From contig OX637293.1 in NCBI GenBank assembly GCA_951799445.1, positions 21,080,001 to 21,144,000 of the forward strand: DNA of 64,000 nt, written 5' to 3'. The position numbers were made by a program, and so were the translations under genes. Position 1 is the stretch's first letter, and each line of letters begins with the position of its first letter. Shown here in pieces: positions 45,240 to 57,475 of the stretch. The DNA comes from Pseudisothecium myosuroides (lineage: Eukaryota > Streptophyta > Bryopsida > Hypnales > Lembophyllaceae). The notes below the pieces were generated by a model that was not told where the DNA came from, did not search any database, and saw nothing but the letters and a program-made list of their open reading frames with translations.

Positions 45240-47440
45240 AAATATATGTTATCTGTGGGTCAGTGTTCAAATGTTTACTAATATCTGGATACAAATGAAT
45301 ACCCTAGCTGTTTTAGACATAGGACGATGCTATTTCCTCAGAAGGGAGACTCACTGGTCACGTGAATGTCAATTGAGTGCACAAGTCGCTAGCTGGGCTT
45401 CCATTCACAATGTGTTCACTGGGTCCTCTACTTGTCTGGATGGGTGCCTTGAGTGGGCGCAAATAATAGTATAAGACCAGCTTAATTTGCGTTCAAAGAT
45501 GTGTTTTAGTTGTTCCTCAAGCTTGTGAACCTGCGTGTGAAAAGCTGTTTAGTGCTCTGGGTCTTAGTCTGGAAATCTGGCAACTTACAAATTAGACTGA
45601 CTGTAGCCTCTTAGTTTAGACTGACGTCAACGTCGTTGAGATGGCAAAATTTCACGACATGCACTTTCCAGAAGCTCATCTGGAACCTAAGAATCCAGAC
45701 AGATCCTACAGTTTTCTGAGCACTTGGATGTCACAGATTTTGCACCCTTAATCATGCTAGCTTCACGAATTTGAACATTAAACGCAATTGCAGGCTGTGC
45801 GTTTATCTCTCTGAACGCGCTGAGCGTGTTGGTCTGATAATGAGCTCGGCATGGACGCAATTACGATTCGTGCTTGCTTACGAATTCAACGCTTAAATTC
45901 TTGGTCAGACTGGTTTGCATCGGCATTGCGCTTTGGATGCTTCCTATGTTTACACCAGCGGTGCTTTTGTGTAATCACTCATCATCAGGGTGTTTAGTTA
46001 CCTCTGAAACGCCCCCCAAAAATGGCGTTTTGGATGACTTCAGGAGATTGCAAAGCATTTTTCATCCAATTCTTGAATGGGGAATTGCGTGAACGGAAGT
46101 TGCTTTGGATGATGTTGGCAATTGTCTTGTTGAGGTATTCTTGACCTTTCAAAACAAGAAGATGCTACAAAAATAGAGTACAAAGTATGCCCTATTGTAG
46201 TGTATTCTGGAAACTGAAGATCTTGCTCATTGCTCTAAATGTGAAATTTCTCTATAAAAATGATATTTTTTGAATTTGAGCCCACGTTGGCTTTCATAAA
46301 TAGTCATACACTTCAGAGGATGCCATAACTAATTGAGAAATTAGATTTTTTAAGCAAATTTTGGTCATGTTGAAGTACAAGTAATGTATAGAGTACTTGT
46401 TTGAAATTATTTTTCATAAGCTTTTAGAATTTTTTTGATTTTTTTAATAATTTAATCAAAACTATTGGTGAAAAAACTCTTCAATAGAAGTAAATTTTTT
46501 TCAAGAATCTTATGTAAATGGAATGATAATTCTTTGTGCAATTTTTTGAGTAGGATTCACAAATTTTAAAATTTAATTGGGTGAAATGTTACTAACTAAA
46601 ATATGACTTCAAATATTTTTGTTTCTTTATAATACACTCCAAAAATATCATAAAAAATATTAAAAAATCATATATATAAAATAATCAATATACTCTTCAA
46701 TTTTTTTTTTAAATTTTGGAGACTTTTAGAGTAAATTATAAAAATTGTAACTATTTAGGTTCACATTAAAGTTAGTATCATTGCACTCAATAATATTTTA
46801 AAGTCCGTGAAATTCTTACCAGAAAATTCCAAAAAGAACCCGGTCACTCCATTTACTAAAGAATCTGAAAAAAAATTGCTAATGAATTTGATTAAATTAT
46901 AAAAAGCTCAAATCTCTTTTTTAAGAATTTTGAAAATTTATTTTATGCAAATTTGTTACTTGACCACAACAGGTCCAATTTTTTTTAATCTCTAATTCTT
47001 TGATTAGCAATGGCAATTTTTATAAGTATATTCTAATTTTTATTCCAATTTGGATTTTGAAAAAATTCTTCAAATTGAATATTTTATTGTAATTTGAACT
47101 TTAGATATATTTCCAATGTTTACTGAATTCTATTTATATAATGATACAAATATTTTGTTTGCACTATGATGTTCTTCACTAGAATATACACCTGCTATTA
47201 GTAAAATTTTCAGATTTTTTGAGATAATTTTCTATTTCATATGATTTTTCTTCACTATTTCTTTAAAAGTTCTCAAAAAAATTCAATTTTGCACGAGACA
47301 ATCTAAATTTTTTGTGATGTAGAAGACATGTGATTTCATCTCTCAAAAATAAAACTAAGAAAAATCTTTCGCATTTAGTTGCTATATGGGAATATACAAG
47401 GTGAAGGAATTTAAGTTGCAATTCCGAGGTAAAAGGCGTG
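45240..47440. other. AT-rich part of tandem unit 1, no gene
   Basis: This is mostly T/A-rich non-coding sequence that recurs, diverged, in unit 2 (54,610-56,740). No gene or mobile-element ends are recognised. Confidence 0.55.
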
Positions 47441-47649
47441 GCGTTTAAAGGTCTAGGAGTGGGACTCTCTCTTGTGCACTTACAAACGAAAAAGAGACAA
47501 AAAGTATTAACTTAGAACAAGACTTTTGACAACAAACATGAAGGTGGAGGTGGAGGGAATGATGATGTTTGAGTATGACATGTTGATGTGAAGATGGATG
47601 GCAAATTTCCTTAAAGTGGTAGTCATTCCGCACCTTTGGCACTTTTATA

Positions 47650-47750
47650 GTTTAGACCGCGCAATCTTTCTGTCCTAGATGGTTTAGATTGCAGAGTCTA
47701 AAATCTATACTTGTCCTAGGTGGTTTAGACCGCAGGGTCTGAAAATGGTG
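47650..47750. repeat. Minisatellite, about three ~40-bp units
   Basis: Variants of TGGTTTAGACCGCAGGGTCT separated by CTATACTTGTCCTAGG are repeated three times. The matching array in unit 2 is at 56,880-57,000. Confidence 0.65.
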
Positions 47751-49017
47751 TATGGAATATCGCCATTTTAACAAACTTCAGAATATAGTTAGTTGGCTAG
47801 TTGAATTTCGCAGTTTGAAGCATATTCCCAGATTCCTTGAAAGGGCACAGGAGATTATGGATAGAGAAGTTCGAGAGATCGTTTGCATTACAAGTTTGTC
47901 TTCCAACCTGGCTACACCTAATTTTGTCTCCTTTCTAAAACTGACCCCTACATATTCTTGCCTAAAATGTACTCCCACTATTCATGAGAGTTTAGGGTTG
48001 GTTTCGGAAACATCTATTTTCAGCACTTTGAATATTCATAGTTTATTCATACGATGTCCAAAAAATGCATTCTAAGAGAATCTAGAATCCCCTTTTGACT
48101 ACCAACAAGACCGTACAGTTTTTTTGCCAATACAATAATGGGAACCATGCTAAATTGCTTAACTGTGCGATTTTAGGTGTAATTATCTTAGATAGAGAGT
48201 GGTCCCGGTGGGAGCTCATTTCTTGGAAATGTCCTTGCCGTCAATGAGCACGTGCGACGCTAAAGAAGGAGGTGAATTCTGCATGTTCATGTCTCATATA
48301 TTGATGACACCACACTTCCAAATGGCAATGCATTCCATTTTTATTGCCGTATTCTCCAATCCAATGCCCTGTCATGTCAGTGTTCGGCCACTGTCGGCTT
48401 TTAGACGGGATTGTGAGAAGGTACAAGGAGAGTTCACAGGTGCCATTTGGAGTTCCACATGTCGGCCGAGGCAAATATGGTCAAACTCACGAGCAAGAAT
48501 ATCAGGCCATATCCGGGTTTCTTTATTTGTAAGAGCCTGCTTCTGAGTCTGGTCGTACTGTACTTGCTTCCTATGTAAGATATATATAACCCATCTCACT
48601 CTCCCCTTTATGCATGTAAGTGTTTGAATAACTTCTCTGACTCATGGTCTGAAATACGTGAATATTTTTCGTGGTTTTCTTGGTGCACTAAGCTGCGAGC
48701 AGATTGCTGGAGGACATTGACAAGCAACTGGCTTTTCTTACCCAAGGTTTGGATTTCTGACATTTAGGGAATGAACTTAAGCCAGGACTCTACATTCAAT
48801 TTAGAGGGAGGGAGTTTAAAATCATGTCCTATTTGTCAGCCTGCTGTTTCCGTTTCGAAATACAGAGTCTCCACAAGCTATTGATCAGCTAAGGGTGGTG
48901 TCACAAGAGCGAGCTTCTTCTGAAGCGTCTATATTGACAGGAGCCTTTGTTTGTGTGCATCTTCGAAGTCGCCCAGCATGTTGCCTCTGATAGCCGTGGC
49001 GCTTGGGGTGGTGGTAT

Positions 49018-49216
49018 TGTGTGGAAAACAGTATGCAGTATGTGCACACAGAAGTAGATTGTGTATTACATATTATGATAATGATTAAGAATACAGAAAG
49101 ACAGACATGTCTTTATATCTGTGAATCGCTAAGTATAGTCAAGAGCTGTGACTGTAGGATTCTAGAGCGTTACATCGATTCATACTACAAGCTGACTAGA
49201 CTGATTTAGTGTAACA
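49018..49216 (-). repeat. 3' LTR of the copia element
   Basis: 199 bp, TG...CA ends. In the element's own orientation this is the downstream LTR. It lies next to the polypurine tract. Confidence 0.95.
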
Positions 49217-49227
49217 CTCCCCCTTCA
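49217..49227 (-). other. Polypurine tract of the copia element
   Basis: On the minus strand GAAGGGGGAG directly adjoins the 3' LTR, the usual primer for plus-strand DNA synthesis. Confidence 0.8.
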
Positions 49228-49271
49228 GCTGTATAGTTGGTATTCTAATGAAGAATCAAAGTAAAAAAGCT

Positions 49272-51301
49272 TTATAGCGAATCTCCCCCTTGAGTTGATG
49301 CTGAAGAAGAATGTCCGAGCAGTCCTTGCAAACAGGCTTGGTGTTTGACTTTAGGTAGTGATTTGGTGAGTACGTCAGCCCACATAGTGGTGGTTGGAGT
49401 AAATTCCAATTGTAGTTGGTGTTCCTGTACTTTCTCACGGATAAAGTGAAAACGGATATCAATATGTTTTGATCTGTCATGGTGTTTAGTATTTTCTGTC
49501 ATAGCAATTGTAGATTGATTGTCACAATAAAGAGTACTTGGAAGTTTGAGCTTGTAGCCTAATTCATGAAGAAAGGCATGAATCCAGAGCATCTCTTTAG
49601 TTGCTGTAGCTACTGAAATGTATTCAGCTTCGGTAGAAGATAATGCGACAATACTTTGTTTCTGACTTTGCCAAGAGATCAAACAGGTAAGGTCCAGTTG
49701 GAAAAGATATCCCGATGTCGAACGTCGAGTGTCGATGTCAGAAGCCCAATCTGCATCACTCCAGCCACGGAGGATATGTAAACCAGATGTGTTCGTAGAT
49801 GGAGCGGAATATGTAAGGCCATAAGTCATAGTTCCATGTAGATATCGTAAGATTCGTTTGATTCCTATCCAGTGAATAGGAGCAGGTGAGGACATAAACT
49901 GGGCCAAGTGGTTAACAGAATATGCTATGTCCCATCGCGTGCAAGTCACACGATATTGCAAACTACCGATAGCTTGCTTGTAGGGGACAGATTTCATAGA
50001 ATTAAGTTCGGTTAGAGTCAGATCATGACTTTGAGAACGAGAATATTTAATGCCTGGTTCCAAAGGAGTACTAATTGGATTGCAAGTTTGCATATTAAAT
50101 CGTTGTAAAATATCAGAAACATATTTGTCTTGAGAAAGAGTTAATGTCTTCGTAGCGCGGTTTCGACGGATTTGAATGCCCAAGATATAAGTAATCTCTT
50201 GATTATCAGTCATAGAGAGACGTTGGGATAGTAAGGTTTTGTGAAAGTTTAAGTATTCGAGGTCATTGGAAATAATTACGAGATCATCAATATATATGCC
50301 AAGAATAATAAGAAGGGAAGCTGATCGCTTAACATAGACATTGGGATCAGATTTAGACTTAATAAAGCCATGACTGAGAACAAAAGATTCGAGAGTTTCA
50401 TACCATTCTCGAGCAGATTGCTTTAAGCCATATAAAGATTTTAATAATTTACAAACTTTAGATTGATGACCGCTTTTGACAAAACCTTCTGGTTGGTGAA
50501 TATAAATTATTTCTTTGAGCAAGCCATACAGAAACGCAGTTGTATGATATGATAGTTAAGAATAGTTGCTAGGGCGAGTAATATACGCAAAGATATCATT
50601 TTCAACACTGGAGAGAAAGTTTCTGAGTAATCGATACCTGCCCGCTGTGTAAATCCACGAGCAACGAACCGGGCTTTATATCGAGCCAACGTTCCATCAA
50701 AGTTGTACTTATGACGAAAGATCCATTTGGTGGAGATAAGAGAGCAATTCGGTGGTGGATCCACTAGCTGCCAGGTGCCATTTTGAATTAAAGAATCATA
50801 TTCATGATTCATTGCGGCTTGCCAATGGTGAGATTCGGGAGAGGATAAAGCCTCTTGAACAGTAGTGGGTTCCGAAACTTGGGTCATGAAAGCAAAAGCA
50901 TAGTTTTGTTCGTCATGATACCTAGTTGAATTCCATTGGCCTTTATTTCGTCGTTGGGAAATGCGCGGTGAAGAAGCATGGGTCTGATGTTGTCTTAAGT
51001 GAGCTCGAAGGTGCGGAGAGAGCTCAGGTTTGGATTCAATATTATGGTCTTGGGTGGGACCATGATGTGCAGCAACCAATGGTTCAACGTCAGATTCGGC
51101 ATCAGAGGCAGGACCAGGACTGTTCAATGGGGAATCACCAGGAACAAAATCAAGAGGTTGATCTGCTGTAGAGGAAACTTGAGGAGCTGGATCGGGAATT
51201 ATATATGAATCACCAGATCCTGAAACTGGGTTGATAAGAGGCCCAGAGTTCGAAATAATGCCCCCAGGTAAGAAAAAAATCCTCTGAAAAAATAACATCA
51301 C
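49272..51301 (-). pseudogene. Copia pol, reverse transcriptase and RNase H part, frame broken
   Basis: From 51,301 the frame gives the linker and the RT start: NGTWQLVDPPP, STKWIFRHKYN, YKARFVARGFTQRAGIDYSE. At about 50,540 it shifts frame. The RT resumes as LLKEIIYIHQPEGF, with the active-site motif YIDDLVI and then RNase H (DADWASDIDTRRSTSGYLF, SSTEAEYIS). At the shift, CAACTGCGTTTCTG stands where relatives have a stretch encoding LDVKTAFL. About 13 bases are missing, including the codon for the first catalytic Asp. RT cannot work as written. Confidence 0.9.
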
Positions 51302-51314
51302 GGCTTAAAAATAC

Positions 51315-52982
51315 TCATTGAGTATCGGGATTGTACAAGCGATACCCTTTTACTCCAATAGGCTCACCATAACCAACGAAAATACATTTGACTGTTTTGG
51401 TGTCAAGTTTGTGTCGCTGCTTAGATGGTAAGTGAGCATAAGCAAGACAATCGAAAATCTTGAGATGTCGAAGATCAGGTTTAAATCCTGTCCAAAGCTC
51501 GTAAGGTGTCACCTTATCAAGAGCAGAGGTGTAAGAGCAATTTTGGAGATAATAGGAAGTTAGAATTGCTTCAGCCCAGAAAGAGTTGCTTAGTGTTGCT
51601 ACTTTTAACATACTGCGAGAGGATTCAACAAGCGTCCTGTTTTTCCTTTCAGAAACCCCATTTTGGGCGGGGTTGTAAGGATTAGTGAATTGTCTTTGAA
51701 TACCTTCACGTTGACAATATGAAGTAAATTGATTGGAGGTAAATTTGCCACCGTTGTCAGAACAAAGAATTAAAATCTTTTTAGTTGTATGTCGTTCAAC
51801 CAGTGTTTTATACTGTAAGAAATGAGTCATAGTTGCTGATTTTTGCTTAAGGAAATAAACGTGAGTATAACGGGAAAAATCGTCCACAAATAAGAGGAAA
51901 TATAGTGCACCCCCAAGTGATGGGGTATGCATCGGTCCACACAAGTCGGTGTTGATCAATGCTAAAACCTCAGTGGCCCGAGTTACTGGATCTTTAAGAT
52001 AAGGTTCTTTGTGCTGCTTGCCATAAAGACAGCCTTCACAGACTAGTAGCGAAGTTTTAATAGGAGGTAAACCGACAACCAAGGAATGGTTGTGCATATG
52101 GCTTAAATATTGGAGATTTAAATGTCCAAGGCGATAATGCCAGCGAATTGTCTCCATCACAGGTTTGGAGAGACTAGTTTCAATGCTGGTAGCACTATAG
52201 ACAGAATTAGGAAGTGCAACACCTTTTCCAAGAGAAAATAAACTGCCATCTTTTTGAATTTTTATTATTAATTTCTGATTAGAATTTGTTGAATTAGCTG
52301 TGATAATGCATTCATCACGGGTGAAGAGAATACTAGTTTGTCCAGTAGCGGTGAGTTGGGTTACCAAAAGTAAATTCTTGGCAAGGCCTGGAACGAACAA
52401 GACATCTTTGATAAGTATCGTCTGTCCTGTAAGAAGTTTCAATAAAATTGAACCAAATCCAACGGCATTGTGGGAACTATTATCGCCCAACAAAATTAGT
52501 CGTGGAGGGTTCAAAACTTGATAATCCCGAAATAGAGTCTTCAGTGGCGACATATGTTGACTGGCGCCTGAATCTAAATACCAAGATTGAGAGGACACTT
52601 GAGTGTCCATAGCTGAAAATTGATAAATTGGGTCATCGGTTGTAATATGATTATTAATTTGAGGCTTGGTATTTCGTGCATTACGTTTCTTCTTTCTGCA
52701 ATCCGGGACTTTATGACCTGGAATGCCACAATAGTGGCAAATAATAGGTGCCATGGATTTGCTATTTGAAGATGATGGATGCTGAGAAGAAAAATTCTTT
52801 GCAGGATTCCGCGAGTAGCTGGACTTCTTAAAGTGGCCAGGTTTGAAAGGAGAAGGTTTCACAAACTTCCCTTTTATATAAAATGCATTGGATTGTGTTT
52901 TAGTAGACTTTGATAGATTAATAGCATTTTGTTGTAGGATGTTCGAAATCAAAGTAGTGAATTCTAAATTCGGAATTCCACC
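51315..52982 (-). pseudogene. Copia pol, zinc knuckle, protease and integrase part
   Basis: This continues in the gag frame after a single TAA. It contains the zinc knuckle CHYCGIPGHKVPDC, the protease motif WYLDSGASQHM, a GAG-pre-integrase block (WHYRLGHLN...CEGCLYGK), and the integrase core with its D, D and E residues in TDLCGPM, CSDNGGKF and NGVSERKNRT. It ends at TGA directly before VFLSRDV, which relatives read through. The next coding segment lies in another frame, so there is also a frameshift just beyond, probably in the T run near 51,270. Confidence 0.9.
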
Positions 52983-53501
52983 TTAAGTTGTTATGAATGC
53001 ACTCCAGGAATCGGGTAGTGCGGCAAGTAATAAATTAACTTGCTGTGAATCTGTAAATGAACATCCTGATGTTGCAGCCTCTTGTAATGTAGATTGCCAT
53101 TTTTCGATGAATTCGATTACATCATCAGATTCATGCATTTGCATGTGACAAAGTTGTTTGTGGAAATAAACTTGAGATGCTTTGTTGGATTTTTCATAAA
53201 GTAATTTAATTCGATCCCAAACTTCTTTAGAAGTTTTGAGTGGGTGAAGGGCTAGTAACTGTTTTTCATCGCAGTGGAGCAAAATATCCGACCGAGCTTT
53301 AGCGTCCTTGAGTTTCCAGGCTGTTAGGCCTGCAGGATCGCTGGAAAGTGGAGCAGCTTCGGTACCCTCCACAACGCTCCATAATTCGGAGCGAATCAAA
53401 AGCATCTCAAGTCTTATACTCCATGTGGCATAATTCCCAGCACTAAGAGCCGGTATTGAATAAGCTCGGGAAGCCGAGCTCATGGCAGAAGAAGAAGCCA
53501 T
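52983..53501 (-). CDS. Copia gag
   Basis: 172 residues starting MASSSAMSS. The block YATWSIRLEMLLIRSELW and later VWDRIKLLYEKSN are the usual copia gag (UBN2-type) motifs for capsid assembly. The frame ends at TAA in FITT-stop-GGIPNLEF, where related elements generally have Gln. The stop is therefore probably a C-to-T nonsense change, because the same frame stays open beyond it. Confidence 0.88.
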   Translation of the reverse strand: MASSSAMSSASRAYSIPALSAGNYATWSIRLEMLLIRSELWSVVEGTEAAPLSSDPAGLTAWKLKDAKARSDILLHCDEKQLLALHPLKTSKEVWDRIKLLYEKSNKASQVYFHKQLCHMQMHESDDVIEFIEKWQSTLQEAATSGCSFTDSQQVNLLLAALPDSWSAFITT

Positions 53502-53506
53502 GATAT

Positions 53507-53884
53507 TTAGAGTTCTTGATAGATAGAATATGGTATTGATAAAGAAGAATCATTCTCATCCTCAAAATATTGAGGATTCATTTCATTGTATTGACCTGGT
53601 CGGTTCAACATGTTATTATAAGAGGTAGGTGCATTATTTATTCCATATGGAATATTTTCAAGATCAAAATGCAAAGGGAATCCGAGATCTTCAGAGTCAG
53701 CAGAAACTACGTCAATGGGTTGAATTTCAAGTTGAAAGAATCTCTCAGCGAGATCAAGGTTCAAGAATAGATTCGTATTATGAATTGGATTTTCTATCTC
53801 GATACGTTCTGCATCTGTGAGCAGGAGGTCGAATACATCTTCACTAGAATTCAATTCGACCTTGGGTGTTTCCGGGAAACACAT
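53507..53884 (-). CDS. Leader open frame between 5' LTR and gag, unknown
   Basis: This is an ATG-initiated frame of 125 residues, acidic, starting MCFPETPKVELNSSED and ending IPYSIYQEL. Its stop codon lies five bases before the gag ATG and it is in a different frame. Typical copia elements have no such frame here. I see no known domain. It may be captured sequence or an upstream frame affecting gag translation; chance is possible for its length. Confidence 0.45.
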   Translation of the reverse strand: MCFPETPKVELNSSEDVFDLLLTDAERIEIENPIHNTNLFLNLDLAERFFQLEIQPIDVVSADSEDLGFPLHFDLENIPYGINNAPTSYNNMLNRPGQYNEMNPQYFEDENDSSLSIPYSIYQEL

Positions 53885-53969
53885 GTTCTTCAATAGGTGT
53901 GCATCGGTCAAGGCTCATCGACCAAAGCGCATCGATCAAGGTTCATCGAACCAAGGCACATCAATGTAC

Positions 53970-53981
53970 GCTCTGATACCA
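53970..53981 (-). other. Primer-binding site, initiator tRNA-Met
   Basis: On the minus strand TGGTATCAGAGC directly adjoins the 5' LTR. This is the standard copia primer-binding site complementary to the 3' end of initiator tRNA-Met. Confidence 0.95.
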
Positions 53982-54180
53982 TGTGTGGAAAACAGTATGC
54001 AGTATGTGCACACAGAAGTAGATTGTGTATTACATATTATGATAATGATTAAGAATACAGAAAGACAGACATGTCTTTATATCTGTGAATCGCTAAGTAT
54101 AGTCAAGAGCTGTGACTGTAGGATTCTAGAGCGTTACATCGATTCATACTACAAGCTGACTAGACTGATTTAGTGTAACA
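53982..54180 (-). repeat. 5' LTR of the copia element
   Basis: 199 bp, identical to the 3' LTR over its full length by my reading. It holds the element's promoter in its own orientation. Confidence 0.95.
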
Positions 54181-54609
54181 GGTATTTGAAGCGGGCGCCA
54201 TCCTCATGTCCACAGCGTTGTGCACCGATTACTACCACCAAGCAAGAGGAGGCCCTCGTCGTCGTCGTGGTGCTGGTTTTGACGGAGGAGGTGACACTGG
54301 AGGCGGCGACGGAGGAGGAGGAGGTGGTGGTGGTGGCGATGGAGGAGGAGGCAGTTGAGGATGTTAGACGATTATTATCAGCTTAATTGCAAGGCAAACT
54401 TTGTCCAACAATTTAGCAAGAATTTTCCCCTGAATAACTGCGGCCGGATTTCCCTTCAACCTGTTTTGTATGCCCTCTATTGAGTGCCGAAGATCCATGT
54501 GCAGCTCTGTTTATTGTCGAACTGTTTTGCCAACAGTCTACGGAGCTTGGTGTAGTTTTTGCTGGCCTGGAGCGTGCTGAGTGAAATCTGTTTTTGGCCG
54601 CTAGTTTTG

Positions 54610-56740
54610 GATATAAATTTATGAATAAATATATATGTATATATGTAATCTATGAGTGAATGTTCAACTGTTTATTAATCATCTGGATACGAATGAATAC
54701 CCTAGCTGTTTTAGACATAGCGATGCTATTCCCTAGAAAGGGAGACTCACTGACGTGAATGTCAATTGAGTGCACTAGTCGCTAGCTGGGCTTCAATTCA
54801 CTGTGTTCACTGGGTCCTCTACTTGTCTAGAGGGGTGCCTTGATTTGGAGCAAATAATAGTATAAGACCAGCTTTATTTGCGTTCACAGAAGTGTTTTAG
54901 TTGTTTCTCAAGCTTGTAAACTTGCGTGTGAATGGCTGTTTCAGTGCTCTGGGAATCCAGACAGGTCCTACTTTTTTGAGCACTTGGATGTCACAGATTT
55001 GGCACCCTTAATCATGCCAGTTTCACAAATTTGAACATCAAACGCAATTGCAGTCTGTGGGTTTAATTCTGTGAACGTGCTTTGCTTGATGCTCTCGTAT
55101 TGAGCTCGGCATGGTTGCAATTACGATTCGTGCTTGCTTGCGAATTCAACGCTTAAATTCTTGGTCAAACTGGCTTGCATCGGCATTGTGCTCTGGATGC
55201 TTCCTGTGTTTACACCGACGGCGCTTTTATGTAATCTCTCATCATCAGGGTGTTCGTCACCTCTGAACTGCCAACGCCCAAAAAATGTTGTTTGGATGAC
55301 TCGTCTTCAAGAGATTGCAAAGCATTTTTCATGCACTTCTTGTTTGGAGAATTGCGTGAACGGAAGTCGCTTTGGATGATGTTGACAACTGCCTCATTGA
55401 GGTATTCATGACCTTTCAACACAAGGAGGTGCAACAAGAATGAATCATAAAATATGCTATTGTAGTGTAATGTGAAAAGTTGTTGCTCCTTGCTCTAAAT
55501 GTAAAATTTCTCCATAACAACGATATTTTTTGAATTTGAGCGCAACTAATAAAATGAAGGTCATAAATAATCATACACTTCAAAAGATGCCATAACTAAT
55601 TGAGAAATTAGATTTTTTAAGCAAATTTTGCTCATATTGACGTACTGGTAATATATAGAGTACTTGTTTGAAATGATTTTTCCAAAGCTTCTACTGTAGA
55701 CAATTTTTGATTTTTTTAATAAATTAATCAATTTTTTTGGTGAAAAAACCCTTCAATAGAAGTAAAATATTTTCAAGAATCTTTTGTAAATGGAATGATA
55801 ATTCTTTGTGCAATTTTTTTAGTATGATTCACAAATTTTAAAATTTAATCGGGTGACATGTTACTAACTAAAATATGACTTCAAATATTTTTGTTTAAAA
55901 AAAACAAACTGCAAAAATATCATAAAAATTATAAAAAATCATATATATATATAAATAATCTATATACTCTTCAATTTCTTATAATTTTTTTACAATCTTT
56001 TTGAGATTTTTAGAGTAAATTATAAATTATAAATATTTAGATTCACATTAAAGTTAGTATCATTTTACTCAATAACATTTATTGAAATTCTTACCAGAAA
56101 ATTCCAAAAAGAACTCTCACTCCATTTACTAAAGAATCTGAAAAAATTTGCTTCTATTGAAAGTTTTTTTCCTAATGAATTTGATTAAATTATAAAAAGT
56201 TCAACATTTGTATTAGTTGTACTACAACAGGTCCAATTTTTTTCATAAATCTCTAATTCTTTGATTAGTAATGGCAATTTTTGTAAGTATACTCTAGTTC
56301 TTATTCCAATTTGAATTTTGAAAAAATTCTTCAAATTGAATATTTTATTGCAATTTGAACTTTGGATATATTTCCAATGTTTACTAATTTCTATTTATAT
56401 AATGATATGGATATTTTGTTTGCACTATGATGTTCTTCACTAGAATATACACCTGCTATTAGTAAAATTTTCAGCTTTTTTGAGATAATTTTCTATTTCA
56501 TATGATTTTTCTTCACTATTTCTTTAAAAATTCTAAAAAAAAATCAGTTTTGGACAAGAGAATTAAATTTTTTTGTGATGTAAAGAAGACATGTGATTTC
56601 ATCTCTCAAAAATAAAAGTAAGAAAAATCATTCACATTTAGTTGCTATATGGGAGCATACAAGGTGAAGGAATTTAAGTTGCAATTCCGTGGTAAAAGGC
56701 CCGGCGTTTCAAGGTCTAGGAGTTGGACTCTCTCTTGCAC
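54610..56740. other. AT-rich part of tandem unit 2, no gene
   Basis: This is a diverged copy of 45,240-47,440 with small indels and substitutions. No gene is seen. Confidence 0.55.
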
Positions 56741-57269
56741 TTACAAACAAAAAATGTTAACTTAGAACAAGACTTTTGACAACAAACATGAAGGTGGAGG
56801 TGGAGGGAATGATGATGTTACACTATGACATGTTGATGTGAAGATGAATGGCAAATTTCGTTAAAATGGTAGTCATTCTGCAACTTTGGCACTTTTAGAC
56901 CGCCCAATCTGAAATGTATACCGGTCCTAGATGCTTTGGATTGCACGGTCTGAAATCTATACTTGTCTTAGGTGGTTTAGACCACGGGGTCTGAAAATGG
57001 CGTATGGAATATCACCATTTTAACAAACTTCACCATATGGCTAGTTGAGTTGCACAGTTTGAAGCATGTTCCCGGATTCCTTCAAAGGGCACAGGAGATT
57101 ATGGATAGAGAAGTCCGAGAGATCGTTTGCATTACAGGTTTGTCTTCCAACCTGCTTATTACATTCCTCGCATATACATGTGTGTTGCTAATTCTGGACG
57201 ACGGTTCTAACTGTTTTGGAAGAATTACTTGAATTTTTTAACATGCGTTCTAATATTTCTTTACAGTAT

Positions 57270-57475
57270 TTTTGCAAATAAAGGTCTGGACTGCATGGTC
57301 ATGTGTGCAGGGAATGATCCGTGGGTGGTGAAGGAGTGGGAAAAGACGTACCCTGACAACGAACACCTCAAATGTTTGTGCGATGGGTGAGCAACATGGA
57401 CGAAGGGCTGGAGTTGGAGTTCCACTTGATAGATCGAGACAAGGGAGTGGCTCTACGGTCAACTTGAACTTACGC
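57270..57475 (+). pseudogene. Unassigned coding-like fragment with a frameshift
   Basis: The plus strand reads CMVMCAGNDPWVVKEWEKTY and then, after a one-base frame change near 57,375, VRWVSNMDEGLELEFHLIDR. Composition and charge pattern look coding, but I do not recognise the protein. It is not seen at the matching place in unit 1, so it may be a captured or retroposed piece. Confidence 0.35.

Larger units (their letters stand above)
43440..47960. repeat. Tandem unit 1 (with intact glycine-rich gene)
   Basis: This is the first of three tandem copies of a unit of about 4.3 kb. Order in the unit: a leader block (43,510-43,670, matched at 57,465-57,610), the glycine-rich gene and its promoter (43,820-45,230), a long AT-rich tract (45,870-47,400), a triple minisatellite (47,650-47,745) and a block ending TTGTCTTCCAACCTG. 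Units 2 and 3 follow at 48,185 and 57,456. Confidence 0.85.
49018..54180 (-). mobile_element. Ty1/copia LTR retrotransposon, 5,163 bp, complete but defective
   Basis: The LTRs at 49,018-49,216 and 53,982-54,180 are 199 bp each, start TGTGTGG, end GTAACA, and are identical base for base by my reading. A 5-bp target duplication, GGTAT, lies at 49,013-49,017 and 54,181-54,185. Gene order on the minus strand is gag, protease, integrase, reverse transcriptase, RNase H, which is the copia order. Despite identical LTRs, the coding region has two in-frame stops, one frameshift and a small deletion across an RT catalytic motif. It sits inside a glycine-rich gene. Confidence 0.97.
48978..54358 (+). pseudogene. 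Glycine-rich gene of unit 2, split by a copia insertion
   Basis: The first part (48,978-49,017) encodes MLPLIAVALGVVV. The rest resumes at 54,186 and ends at 54,358. If the insertion and one copy of its duplication are ignored, 213 bases remain, an exact 71-codon frame with stop. The glycine tract is shorter than in unit 1 and has aspartates in place of the cysteines. The gene was therefore intact until the retrotransposon landed in codon 14. Confidence 0.85.
48185..57230. repeat. Tandem unit 2, split by the copia element
   Basis: It matches unit 1 from GGAGCTCATTTCT onward. It contains the interrupted glycine-rich gene, the AT-rich tract (54,610-56,740), the minisatellite and the closing block near 57,060-57,155. 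Removing the 5,163-bp copia element and one 5-bp duplication restores a unit close in size to unit 1. Confidence 0.85.
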
